DNA of 64,000 nt, taken from NCBI GenBank assembly GCA_016748015.1, contig JAAOMT010000602.1, forward strand, positions 62,001 to 126,000, written 5' to 3'. Origin of the DNA: Geosiphon pyriformis. Lineage: Eukaryota; Glomeromycota; Glomeromycetes; Archaeosporales; Geosiphonaceae. This document shows, piece after piece, positions 45,956 through 57,470 of the stretch; the stretch's first letter is position 1; each line of letters opens with the position of its first letter. Under the pieces are notes generated by a model. The model was given only the letters and a program-made list of their open reading frames with translations. It ran no database searches and was not told the origin of the DNA. A program made the translations under genes and the position numbers.

Positions 45956-48168
45956 CTAAGCAAACAACGAGTATCTCCTTTACAAATATTCGATCCTGAG
46001 GTCTGTCGATTTCATTATACAAAACCAAATATTCAATTATTAGCCGTTAATAGTACAAATCTCCCCTTTTTCTTAATTCATTTGAAGATGAAATTAGGAT
46101 TATAGGAAAATATTAGAAGACTAGTAAATTACTCTTTTTGATTGAGAAACACAGGTGATCTGAACCTCTTGAAAATATGTAATTTTATAAAGATGAGATA
46201 TTTCAAAGATTATAGTCCATATAAAAATCATCCCGATGATATATTTACTGAGGAAAAAAATATTTTGGTATTCAAAAACTTAATACGATTCAAAAACAAG
46301 GAAGTCTCCGAATCTTATAGCCACACCACATTCTAGTATGCCGGAAAAAAAGGGGTTAGCGTTTTATTAATTTTAGAATAAAATAAAATAAAATAATTCT
46401 CTACTGAATAGTATATAAATAAATTCATATTTTTAAATTGAGCTCAACACATGGAAAGTTAATGGAAATGTTAATTTTAAAAATTGATCCCTTTTATCCT
46501 CAAAAAGGATTATATTATAAGGGGCAAAAAATTTATTGAAGTTTAAATAACAAAGAATAAAATACTTTATTATTTTATCAATATCTTTTGAGGGTCCGAT
46601 AACTATATTTGCCCGAAAATTGATTAATCATATCACATGAGCTGGAAAATAATCAATTTCTCAAAATAGCTTTGACTATTTTAATATTTTATAACAGTTA
46701 TCCTTTTCCGTGTTAAAAATGTAATGCAAAAAAAAAAAAATTGATTTTTCTCACAACAAAAGGAATTAATTTCGGAGCTTATGTATAAGAAATTTTATAG
46801 TTTTTATATATAACAATGATTTCTTTCTCTTTTTTGGATCAAAAACTCGACAGACTTGTTACCTCTGAAAAATCTTTTCCTTCCTAGTCTCAAATTTAAG
46901 AAAAGCTTTTTTTTTTAAATTTAAAGGTTCAATATTTGTCCAAACTTTTCACGTTCTCAGGTATTTTTTTAAAATTGGTTGAGAAAAAAAAAATTTTTTT
47001 CTTTTGTTCCGAGAAGAAAACTCATTTAATAAAACACGGCTATTTGTTTTAGATTTTCTAAATTTAAAGTAATGTATGAATGAAAAAAAAAAAAAAAAGG
47101 CCTAGTTAATATCAGAAACCTTTTCACAAGAATAATTGATAAAGTGATCCACAAATAAGAATTCATCTATAGTATTCTGTTGGATATAAAACATTCTTGG
47201 GGAATTAATGTACTGGTCATCAAAGAAATTGCACAAAGGATAACTTGTAGAACATTCAGAATTCTTGCAATTTCTACAAGGAGCAGTCAATAGAAAATTT
47301 TAATTTATCTGACATCAAAAACCTCTTCCTTTAAAATCTGGTCTCCTTGTCCCAAAAGACACCAATAACGCTGAAAATTTTACATCTTTAAACAAGATGC
47401 AACCTTTTTAAGCCTTCAATCTTCTAACTCACCTATCAATAATTAAACTTGTATTTAAATTTTTTTTATCATACCTCAATTGTACTTCAATATTACAGTT
47501 CTGATTTGCAATTGAACTAAATTTATAGGTCTAAAGTTTCCCATCTTGCGTTTTGCGATATTCACATTGATTAAATTCGTTCCCAGATATTGTAACTATC
47601 AACTGTCAATTTAAATTATATGTTTTCGCTCAAGTTTTTGTTCCAAATAAGTCTTAAATTAACTTGGTATAAACATTTCTTTCTAAAATATTTGTTTACT
47701 CGCAACTAAGGTTGTGAGAGTATGATAATTAGTGAAGTCTGCAAAATCTGAAATTTATGTATTTGGGCATCGCATTATTCTCAATTCATGCTATACTTTT
47801 TTTGATTTTTTTGTTTTCAGGAAAGAGTAGCATTTGGGAATTTTTATTGATCAAAATAGATCAAGTTTGTTTAAATGATGATGTCATGTAACCCTAAATG
47901 ATCTATTTTGAAACGTCACAATGAAAATGTCTTTCATTTTTTGGGTGTTACAAATAATAAGTTTAGACCATTTATGCCTTATACCTGTTTGAAATTCTAT
48001 CATTTTTGGTTTGATGTCCTGGATACAAAGAAGTTCTAACTTTTCGTATCACCTCAACCCAATTAAAAAGAGGAGAAACCCTTTGCACCAATGATAAAAC
48101 TTAATTTATTTTTGTCAATTTTTAAATCGAAACTTTTCGAAATTGAAATTGAAATTAATTAGTAAAAG

Positions 48169-49334
48169 ATGGGCAATTTCTGCTGCTGTTTTGTGGAAGA
48201 AGAACAAACAAAGCCATTAATGCTACGTTCTCAGTTATTGGCCAGGCAAGGGTATCAATCTATTAATGAAAGTGCCATTTTTGACAAGTCTCTACACGAG
48301 AGGCTTCGAGTAAATCATCAAGTATGGCAGCATTTTTGGGATTGTGATTTTATCTCCCCTGTTCAAGTGAATTTTCAATATGATGCTGCAGTATTAGATT
48401 CCGGGTAATTAATCTTCACTTTCTATTAATATTTACTTACTCGAAATTAATCCTTTGTACATTCATCCGACATTCTTACTTTTTTCGTTTCAAATTAAAG
48501 CTGTGGCTCAGGAGAATGGATATTAGGCATGTCAGCTAAATATCCGAATGTTACATTTACGGGAATAGATATAACACGTTCGATGTTCCCTAGAGGAGAA
48601 TTTCCATTCAAGATCCATTTCTCTCAATGTGACATATTAGACGAACTTCATTATTTGGATGGGACATTTGACTTGGTACATCAAAGACACATGTGTGATG
48701 CTTTTACGAAACAAATGTGGAATGATCATGTTATTAAAGAATTAGCGAGAGTTACAAAACCTGGAGGTTGGCTTGAATGTGTTGAACCAGATGTTGGTTT
48801 TATAGGTGATGGGCCTGCAACTCAACGGCTTTCAGATGCTGGTATTTTACATAACTTTTTTGAAATCATTAAACATCATTTAAAACTTTATTAATCCAAC
48901 TTTTTTCATATTCAAACTTGATAGTTCAGTTATATTGTCAAAATCAAGGAATGATTGTATTTCCCAGCAAAGAATTACCTCTATTGCTAGAAATTAATGG
49001 TCTAGAAAATGTACAGGTTCAAGAGAAAGATATTGTTTTAGGAAAAAGATCAGGAAGATACGGTGAAATGGTGAGTGATGGAAATTTTTAATTGAACACT
49101 TTTTAAAGCAAATTGTGGTTTGGCTCTTAATAAAATTATTTTTTTTAGGCTTTGAAAAGTAATATAGTGAGATTAATGGCACTCAAACCTTCAATAAAAA
49201 CAACATTAGGAATTACCGATAAAGAGTTCAATGAACTTATTGAGACTTTTAAAAGAGAGGTCGTCGAATCACCTGTAAATTGGAAGACTTACCGAATTAT
49301 TGGACAGAAAGAATTTTCCCGAAATTTTTTTTAG
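48169..49334 (+). CDS. SAM-dependent methyltransferase, four exons, acylation leader (MT2)
   Basis: Exons 48169-48404, 48501-48841, 48925-49070 and 49149-49334. Introns of 96, 83 and 78 bp are all GT..AG, in phases 2, 1 and 0, the same phases and places as MT1. The product is 302 residues. Motif I is VLDSGCGSGEW (about 75-85, interrupted by intron 1). Other motifs are FTGIDITRSMF, FDLVHQRHMCDAF and RVTKPGGWLECVEPD, and the C-terminal block ends TYRIIGQKEFSRNFF. It begins MGNFCCCF: Gly2 plus three consecutive cysteines at 5-7, a stronger dual-acylation signal than in MT1. Likely membrane-attached methyltransferase with unknown substrate. Without splicing, the ORFs stop just after each donor, which supports the intron model. 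Confidence 0.9.
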
Positions 49335-51602
49335 AAAAGTTTTCTATAATATAATAAATAAATTTTTGTAATTTTTTATTGAATTAAAAACTCTCCAAGA
49401 AGTCTTGGGAAGAAAATAAAGTATCAAAATTGGAAAGTACACATATTAAATTGAGGGATGCAAGCCTAAAAAGTTTATTAAAATCCTTTTTTTTACCAAT
49501 TGAATAGTAACAATGAATGCTGTTTAAATGTAATGAAACCTACTTCTTAAAACCTACAAAAAAGAATAAATTATGGGGATCGTACATCACTGACGTAATT
49601 TTAACTGTACTAAGTATTACGATCAGGGTTTTGATAAGCTAAATATTTAAAAGAAGTCAAATGAAAAACCTTCTCTGGCTACCTTTGTTTTTTGTCACTA
49701 GTGTGGAATCAGTTATCTAACATTGACTGTCTGAAAAATCACAAAGATAGTTAGTTTGCTCAGGATGCTCCGGTTAGAGTTTGCAGATCATGAAGCTCAT
49801 ATCCGAGATTTGCTATCTTTCTTTTTTCTCATTCAAAAACTTGATAAATCTGATAGAATATACAAAAGAACAGGAGATCAACAAAATTCATGGGGCTATA
49901 TTTTTGATCAAGTGACAAAGATTTAATTAAGTTTAATATTGTGGATATCAAGGATTATTCACTTAACAATAGAAAAGTCTTTCAAAACGACAAGCTTATG
50001 TCAGGAGAAAAAACTTTTTAGATATTATCGTTTGAACTTTTCAACCAAGTTTTGCTTTATGTTTAAACAAATGAAAAGGTTTAGACTCAAATATTACAAT
50101 CAAAAAAATTTCAAAGACATATTAGATGATACGCTTCCCAGCTTATTTGTATACCAACCTTTATTAAGTATAGACAATGATGTCAATGGGAAATGATAAA
50201 ACTTGGATAACACATATTTATAACCGAATATTCTTTAAAAGGTCTTTGAAATTTAGCCAAGTAATTTATAAAATATAAATTGTTTGACTAATCGCAGAAA
50301 CAGAACCAATTAAAGAAACCGAAAACGCTTTTGCCACACGATAATCATAAATTCAGGGTGAGAAACTCCCAATATTAAATATAATCAAGCTTTACCAATT
50401 TTAACATTTTACGTTTAAATTATATCTTAATAAAAAGCATAGAGAAAAATCTAAATTAGACGCTAGCTTTTCTTTTCTTTTTTCTTTTTTTTTTCAGTTA
50501 AAAGAATATTTTTAATTTACTACACCATAAAAAAAAGATTTTAAACGATTATTAAAATTTTATTAATTAAACGGTAGTTAAAGAACCAGGTCTTAAAGTA
50601 TAATTATTTTTATGATGTGAAAAATAAGTCAATCAATCTAACAAGATTTAAGTATATTCATTTAATTGAACAAAATTTAATCTAACCTAATTTAAATTAA
50701 CCCGTAAACAATTGAGAATAAATTTTTGCCAAATGAAAATATGAGAAAATTTTAGAATGGGAACTTGAAAAGTTAGCCTACTTTTTTATTAAAGATGAAA
50801 TAGAATTAATGAATCACTTAATCCCCCTCAAAAAGCTATCTTTCATAAAAAGTTAATTAGATTAACTAGCATTTGTGTAAATAAGAATATTTGTAAGAGA
50901 AATTTATGAAATTTCAAAGATTGTGAAGGATATTTCTTAACATAAATGATAATCTCATTTTTATCATTAAAAAAATCTTTGAGAATCCAAGTATTCATCA
51001 GCGAAAAGATGCGAAAAACTGAAATTTCAATCAAATAAACATGAATTTTAATTTTGACTAATAAAATTATGGTTATTTCTGAGCGGTATTTCTATTAATT
51101 AAAAATTTATTTGTAAAAAACTCCTTTCATCAAGGATTTAATTTACAAATGATAAACATTACAAAAACTGTCGTCATCTTCAGATAAAATATTCAAAATA
51201 AAATACATAAATAATTAAAGAAAACTTGTAAAAAAGTTTTCTTTCAAAATTAATTCAAGGTTTGCTCTGTAGAGAATGAACATAGAAATAGATTTACATA
51301 CGGGATGATCTTAGAAACAATAGTTTTTCTTTCAAAGAAAGTTCACACATTAAAAACGTGCAATACGCGTATCATAATTTGTCAAAAAGATTGCGCAAAA
51401 TAATACTTTTTAATTTTGGTCCAGTGATATAAGTAAACAAGTACATGTGTAAAGGCTAATTTTTACAAGAATTCAAGGGTTTTTCCTTAAAAAAATTATA
51501 TATCTACGAGAGGAATTAAAGGGTCATTAATTTATTATCTATAAAATAAAATGAGAAATTTATAAATTATATAATACATTCTCAAGTAAGGTTTTTGATA
51601 GC
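49335..51602. other. Gene-free stretch
   Basis: Lies between two methyltransferase genes on opposite strands pointing toward each other. The ORF at 49939-50196 and the minus ORF at 50843-51034 show no recognisable feature. No repeat array was seen. Confidence 0.55.
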
Positions 51603-52406
51603 TTAATACAAATATTGCTCCGATACTTTTTGGGCACATATTCTGTAGATTTTCCTTGGAGAACCAAAGAACCCAGCATCTAGCACATATTCTTGCTCAA
51701 GCTGTATCTTTTGAAATTGACCTAAAAAAAAGAACAAAAATACCAAATTAGCCTTGTTTTCTAAATAATCAATTTTAAAATTGCAAAGATAAACAAAAAC
51801 AAAATTTTTACCTGATTTTATAAGTTCCGTTATTAATTTATTTTGAGTTAATACGAGTTCAACCCACCCGTAAAGCATAGTAACTCCAATTAGTTCTTTG
51901 AGAATTTCTTTTGTTTCTTGGACTGAAAATTGTGGTCCACCGATATTGTTGTACCTCACATAATCGAATGTTCCAAGATTTCTTGGAAGTCGATTTAGTG
52001 ATGTTATGGTTTCAAAACAAGAATTTTGGGGTTTGACATTTAAAGGGTGAAGCTTTCTCGTATCTATTCCTATAAATGTTGATGCCGGAAAGTTTGACGC
52101 CATTTCACAAATCCATGTGCCTGCTCCACATCTAGCAAAATGAAAATCATAGGTTTATTAGAGAAAGAAAAATTTGAGACTTTTAGCAAGCTTAAAAATA
52201 AATGGGTGTTTGTATACATACCCCACATCCAAAACTTTTTTTCCTATCTCTAGATGGTCTTTTATTGGTGCTAAAAAGTTATTTCCCCAGATTTGTCTCA
52301 GCAAGAAATGGGCAGCGTGTAAACGATCAATTTTCTGTTCGAGTGTACGAGATTTATATGAATTGGCAAAGAAATTTCGATATCTTTGTTGTTTTACTAG
52401 TTTCAT
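51603..52406 (-). CDS. Divergent, shortened methyltransferase paralogue (MT3)
   Basis: Exons 52222-52406, 51812-52131 and 51603-51721, with two 90-bp GT..AG introns in phases 2 and 1, matching introns 1 and 2 of MT1 and MT2. The product is 207 residues instead of about 303. SAM motif I is intact (VLDVGCGAGTW, about 58-68), as is the acidic loop FIGIDTRKL. The FDxVHQR motif has become FDYVRYNN, and the RPGGW region has become TMLYGWVELV. The central 80-90 residues and the third intron are missing, yet the end (RKIYRICAQK) still matches TYRIIGQK of MT2. It has no Met-Gly-Cys leader. All three frames are open and splice sites are clean, so it may be expressed, but the active site looks altered. 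A decaying gene is the alternative. Confidence 0.65.
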
Positions 52407-52705
52407 GTTGTTTTTGAGAATTATCGTGTGATCTGAGGGCTTTTTGTTATCAAAAGAAAAATGGAGAGCTTTGAGAATGATCGGAAATTTTTTGTCCTTA
52501 TAAAATTTTCAAGAAGCTAAGAAATAATTCATTGAAAGCCTCAATAAATATAGCATTTTAATAGAAACTTACCCTTCAAATGAGAAAGAAAATCTTTTCC
52601 GGAACAAAAGTTCGGCAGACGTAAATTCCTTTTTCCGTTCATAAATTTGAACAAGGTCGAAATGTTTGTTTACTTGTATCGATATTTCACCCTTAATAAA
52701 ATTCC

Positions 52706-53003
52706 CTAAAAGAGCAAATTTTGATGATCATTCCCTAGAAACCAGGCTTTAAGCCTCTGACGTAATTGATAATTCCCAGAGAGAAATACTTGGATTTCGG
52801 CGATTGTCGGCTTGCCATCAAGGTGAATCTTATGATCTGTGTATATGTCATAAAATAATTTTTTCAATGTGACTTGTAATTTACAAAAAGAAAAATTTTG
52901 ATACCCTTCCAAAAAGTTTATAAATGGTTCAAATTGTTCAAAATATTTACCCTAATAATAAGACTTTTACCTCGGGGAGTTGCATGCTTAAAAGACTAAC
53001 CAT
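52706..53003 (-). pseudogene. Possible coding relic with one frame break
   Basis: An ATG at 53003 opens 18 codons (MVSLLSMQLPEVKVLLLG) ending at TAA right after a GG|GTAAAT donor-like site. In another frame from about 52,950 to 52,706 there are some 80 codons of protein-like sequence (KYFEQFEPFINFLEGY ... TIAEIQVFLSGNYQLRQRL). No intron joining the two in frame could be found, so a one-base frameshift is the simplest link. Family not recognised. It lies about 300 bp upstream of MT3 on the same strand and could instead be an exon of an unrecognised gene. Confidence 0.28.
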
Positions 53004-53386
53004 TCCGAAGCGCTTGGAAAAAAAAAATTTCGGTCAAGCATTTGATTAACGTTTTTTTCATTGGTTATGAAGAGCTAAATTTTAAATTTTATTAATTTTT
53101 GTTTATAAGGTGAAGCTCTAAGTGGTTAAATCAAATGATCTTTCTTTTATTAGAGGCTAAAAATTATTGCACCACATAGGAACAATGGTTAAAGTATTTT
53201 GCGGATCTAGTCTTTTCTTCATTTAACTCATCTCAAAAAATGGATCATTTGCCACGTTTCCCCTTTTTTTTAATGCAAACTAAAAAGGCAGATCTTTTTA
53301 AAGTATGTATATTTCAAAAGCTAAAGGTGGTTATGAGAGAAAAATGTCTATTTGTAAAAGAGCGGCTATGTTGATTTCAATGGTAA

Positions 53387-53387
53387 C

Positions 53388-53437
<50 letters not shown>
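53387..53437. repeat. (TAA)n microsatellite
   Basis: About sixteen units. Confidence 0.95.
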
Positions 53438-53439
<2 letters not shown>

Positions 53440-55633
53440 TTCTCAATGGAGATTTTGAGATCGAAAAGAATTGTCTTAGTCACAAGAGTCAATCGGGAAG
53501 ATTTGTTCTAATTAAGGCTTATTAACCCTTATTTTTTGAAGATTATGATGTTCAAATCAACCATGCAATAATATATCCTTTGATATTTATATTTAAATAT
53601 ATTATGAATGTTTTGGATTATCTTGGCGGGAATTCAGAGAATGAAAAACATCTGCAGAATTAGTAATCAATTATATTCACAATTTTCGTCCACCAATCAC
53701 GATAAAACTTTGCAAAATTCCGCAGAGTTAATAAATCTCAAACAGTCGAAGGTGTTATTTTAAACATTTTTCGAAGTTTCTTTGGTAAATTCATAGAAAA
53801 TATTCTAAAATTTTAATATTTGTTTTTAGTTAAAAATAATCATTATGGACGTTTTTAATTCATTATAAATCAGACTAATATAATTTCTAGAAGGAAAAAA
53901 AATTGAATTGTAATCCTCTTCAGTCACTTTTATAAAAAATTCAAGAATCAAGAGATAGTGGTTTTTCTAAAAGAAAGGGATTTGATCAAAAAGGTGTAAA
54001 AAGGTAATAGTCGGAATATTAATTTAAAGAAATCTAAATATATTGAGCAAGCAAGAATCTAATAACAGAAAAAATGTTAAAGCTTTATAAAGATTTATTG
54101 GCATAAGCATAACTTGGTACCATTGGTTTTATTGTGAATATAATATTAAGTGAATAGTAAGTTTTAACTAAAGATGATATTCTTGGAATTTTAAAATTTA
54201 TAAAAAGTTACAACTCAAAACAAAAAATTTGCAACTCTTTATAAAAAATGAACATTTTAGTTTTTAAAAAAAAATTATATCTTTATTTGTTTAGTATTTT
54301 TTTTATCAATGTTTTTGTATTTGAGGTTTAATGAATAGAAATTTTAAAATAATAAGTTTTATCAAAATATTTGGAATTGATAAAATGATTTGTGGTTACA
54401 AAAAAAAAATTTGGTTAAAATTAAATTTCAAAGAAAAAAATGATTAAATAACAAAAAAACATATATTGAATAATTTTTTTTGTTAGTTTAAACTTTTATT
54501 TTTAATATTAAAAAATTATTTAAAAAATCTTATTTGCAATTTTTTTTAATAATAACGTAATACTTGGTTTTTAAAAAAATATGATTAACCCAAATATTAA
54601 CTTTGAAATTTATTATTTTCTTTTAAAAAATTAAATCATAAAACAGAAAAAATTATTTTAATTTAATAATTATTTTGTGATAAAAATAAAAAATTTTATA
54701 AATTCTGTTTGATTATTTTTTTATTTTAATTTTTTAATTATATATATATTTTTTAAACTATTAATTAATTTTAACCATAATTATTTTAATAATAAATTTA
54801 GTTTATAAAAAAACTTTTTGATAATTATAAATTTTTTTATAATTATTTTAATAACATGTGATAGAAAAAAAATTATTATAACGTATTATATCAGTTCTTT
54901 AATATTATTAAAATATTTTAAATTTTTTTTTAAAACAATCCAGAATTTTAAAAAATAAATTATTTAAAATTATATAACTATTAAATTTTTTTGATCAGTT
55001 ATAATTCTCTTTTAAAATCAGTTGATATTAAAATTAATTAATAATTTTTTTTTTAAAATTGCAATTATGCATATTTTCAAATAAAGACTAATTTGGTGTT
55101 CACATTCTTTTTTTTCTTACCAATTAGTGGGATATCAAAATAGTTGATTATTTAGATTACATTTTTTTTTTCAAGCACACATGAGAATAGATTGAAAATC
55201 AGCTCACTTCAAATCTGCCAATCATGAATTTTAAATTGGGATTGAGAATTTTTACTGTTTAAATTAGAACTTTCTTTAAAAAAAGAGACACATAATTAAC
55301 CTCTTGAAAAATGACAATGCTATTTTCAATAATGATACTTAAAATGGTGTTTACAAAAAAACAAAAACTTTCATTTTTAAACATTTTTAATAATCATACA
55401 ACTAAATGAAACATGTAAAAACCAGGTTTTCACCCATACAATGTTGGAAATTCGCTTTTTTCATTCATTTTACCTTCTTGTCATATGCAGAGAATAATAG
55501 ATTATTTAGACTTTATGTAACCCAAAAAATTAAAAAAAGATTAAGTTTCCAAATCAAGTTTTTTATAAATCAAAAATCCAGTTCCCTGTTTTCATCTTAA
55601 TTCGGAAGTTCTAGATTTTCTCCCAAAAAAAAA

Positions 55634-55689
55634 AAACTTTCAGTATCAGTTAACACGGAGGAAACTTTCAGTGTCAGTTAACACGAAGG
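55634..55689. repeat. 28-bp tandem duplication
   Basis: Two units beginning AAACTTTCAGT(A/G)TCAGTTAA, followed by a degraded third (from about 55,690, AAGTTTCAATTGTCAATC). Confidence 0.85.
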
Positions 55690-56107
55690 GAAGTTTCAAT
55701 TGTCAATCTCGCACCAATTATTTTAACGTACTGCCAAAAATTATTTCATATCTTAAAGTAGAAGAAGTAAACTTGATTTTTCTAAAAAAAAATTTCTAAT
55801 AAAACCATAAATTCAGCAGCAGCAGCAGTCAAAAATTCCTTTATTAATGCATTGTATAAAAAGTAAACAGATTATGCGTGCATTTGCAGGTGCATCTGCA
55901 ATTACGGTTCACAAAAGTTTTCATTTATTTGCTCTTTTTCATGCATGATATTAAAATACAAGGTTCTAGATTTCTAGTAAGACCGATCTTAATTTTATGA
56001 AGTATTCTTGTACCAATGGAACTAAATATACGCCCAAAGAATATAAAATCTCATATTTAAAAAAAAAAAGAATTAAACAAAATATCATGAGATTAAGGTA
56101 TCTATAA

Positions 56108-56136
56108 ATTCAAATTCAAATTCAAATTCAAATTCG
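56108..56136. repeat. (TTCAAA)n short repeat
   Basis: Between four and five hexamers. Confidence 0.85.
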
Positions 56137-56543
56137 GTTCAACTAACTATTCACAATATTGTTTGGAAACATCCAAAAATATGGTTTCGATCGAATAGTC
56201 CATTTCTATTACCCAGAAATCTTGACAATTTAAATAGAAAAACAATAAAGCATAAAATGGTTCACTGAATTTCAAGTTTGACCTTTTTTAAACAATGAAA
56301 ATACTAGTCAACAAGTGAGCGTGGGAAATGAAAGATAAAAAAATTATTGACTTTTTAATAGTTCTTAGTACTCTAAATATGTTAATATTTTCGAAGATTC
56401 TAGACTCTCGATAAACAATTTAATTGACATAAAAGTAGCAATCATTAACTATTAAGAAAACTTTGCAATTTGAAAAACATCAAAGAAGCCGTTTTTGTAA
56501 GATTTGGTTAATTTTTAGTTTTCTTTTTTAAAAAATTTCGAAA

Positions 56544-57470
56544 ATGAATTCCTTAAAAACCCTTAAAGATTTTGTCAATTCAGAGTTCTTTCGACAAGAA
56601 ACAGAGTTTTTAGCCACACCACCTTGTCAGCTAACTCTACCATTGCATGAACTCCTTGAATTCGAATCAATATCCAATCCCGATCCAAATACCCCTATCA
56701 TAAAACCAAAATTTCGAAATTCCTTCTTTATTTTTAAAAAAGATGTTAAAGCTTGGATCGTCAATGAAAAAATTTGTCCCGTATCCTTGCTTTATAAAAT
56801 TGCTCCACCAGTTGGCTACTTCCCTGAATATCAAACAAAATTATCGGTTCTGTCAAAAATCTATGGTGCTCTTTGGGAACAACAACCTAAGGAAGTGAAA
56901 CTCTTTTTTGCTCGTTTAGCCCGCCTTTCCACAATTATTTCAATGGCCACTTCACCAATTGGAAGAAATTTAAAAAAAAGTCGGAGAAAAGGAGTTAAGA
57001 AATTGACAAAATCGAAACTTTTGAAAATGTCACAAAGTCCAAAAGAAATATTTAATCTTCAATTAGAATTATCGGAAGCTCAAAGAATTGAATCAAACAA
57101 AATTTTGGCATCTCTTCAAGAATTTTTAGTCATTCATGAACATCAATCGGCCAATTCATTTTGTGTAGATTATAATAATAATAATAATAATAATAATGAT
57201 AATAATAATGATGATAATAATAATGATGATAATAATAATGATGATAATATGACTTCATTATCTGAAGATTTCGTGTTGCCAGAACCACTCCAATCGCAAT
57301 CTGATAATTCCCCTCAATCCGTTTTAATTGACCAACCAGAGATTGAGTTAGAAATTAATGTGATGGATAATAAGTCGTCAAACTTGGCCGAAAAAGTTCC
57401 CATACAACTCGAAAATTTTAAATTCGACTACGTTTTCGACCTTTATGATATTTCTACCTGGAACTTTTGA
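56544..57470 (+). CDS. Divergent HMG-box protein with Asn/Asp tract, 308 residues
   Basis: A single-exon gene, ATG 56544. An HMG-box-like region spans about residues 55-130. Helix 1 is FRNSFFIFKKDVKAW, then about 18 residues more than in the other HMG gene (30383-31399), then LSVLSKIYGALWEQQPKEVKLFFARLARLS with the core Trp111. It is followed by a strongly basic stretch RNLKKSRRKGVKKLTKSK (141-158), a likely nuclear localisation or DNA-binding extension, and a predicted helix (LELSEAQRIESNKILASLQEF). A tract of Asn and Asp (about 211-235) is encoded by an AAT/GAT microsatellite. The tail is acidic and Gln/Ser-rich. Probably a nuclear DNA-binding protein of the expanded MATA-HMG group, with DNA binding weakened or changed by the insertion. 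Confidence 0.82.
   Translation: MNSLKTLKDFVNSEFFRQETEFLATPPCQLTLPLHELLEFESISNPDPNTPIIKPKFRNSFFIFKKDVKAWIVNEKICPVSLLYKIAPPVGYFPEYQTKLSVLSKIYGALWEQQPKEVKLFFARLARLSTIISMATSPIGRNLKKSRRKGVKKLTKSKLLKMSQSPKEIFNLQLELSEAQRIESNKILASLQEFLVIHEHQSANSFCVDYNNNNNNNNDNNNDDNNNDDNNNDDNMTSLSEDFVLPEPLQSQSDNSPQSVLIDQPEIELEINVMDNKSSNLAEKVPIQLENFKFDYVFDLYDISTWNF
57172..57248. repeat. AAT/GAT microsatellite inside the HMG gene
   Basis: In-frame trinucleotide run producing the Asn/Asp tract. All units are multiples of three, so length change alters the protein without a frameshift. Confidence 0.95.

Larger units (their letters stand above)
42012..48168. other. Long gene-free stretch with simple repeats and one assembly gap
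   Basis: Contains GT (42105-42137), GAT (42648-42679), ATT (43228-43276) and CATC-type (43673-43735) repeats and a long poly(T) with N bases (45803-45955). Minus ORFs at 44202-44462, 45208-45417, 45566-45769 and 47102-47290 have slightly protein-like composition, but no family, and 45566 and 47102 also lack an ATG. They are left unannotated. Confidence 0.55.
53004..56543. other. Gene-free stretch, partly extremely AT-rich
   Basis: No gene is supported. A TAA microsatellite (53387-53437), a very AT-rich patch at about 54,200-55,050, a 28-bp tandem duplication (55634-55689), a short CAG run (55815-55829) and a TTCAAA run (56108-56136) are present. Confidence 0.6.

Noticed and set aside
45678-46028. 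Poly-Phe and poly-Lys ORFs
   Set aside because: Artefacts of the poly(T) tract and its N gap.
47102-47290. Cys-rich minus ORF (CRNCKNSEC)
   Set aside because: It starts at TTG with a stop just upstream, and no acceptor-supported upstream exon was found. Possibly a relic, but unsupported.
53110-53135. GGTGAAGCTCT similarity to the LINE tail
   Set aside because: Only about ten bases match and the rest of the 100-bp tail is absent.
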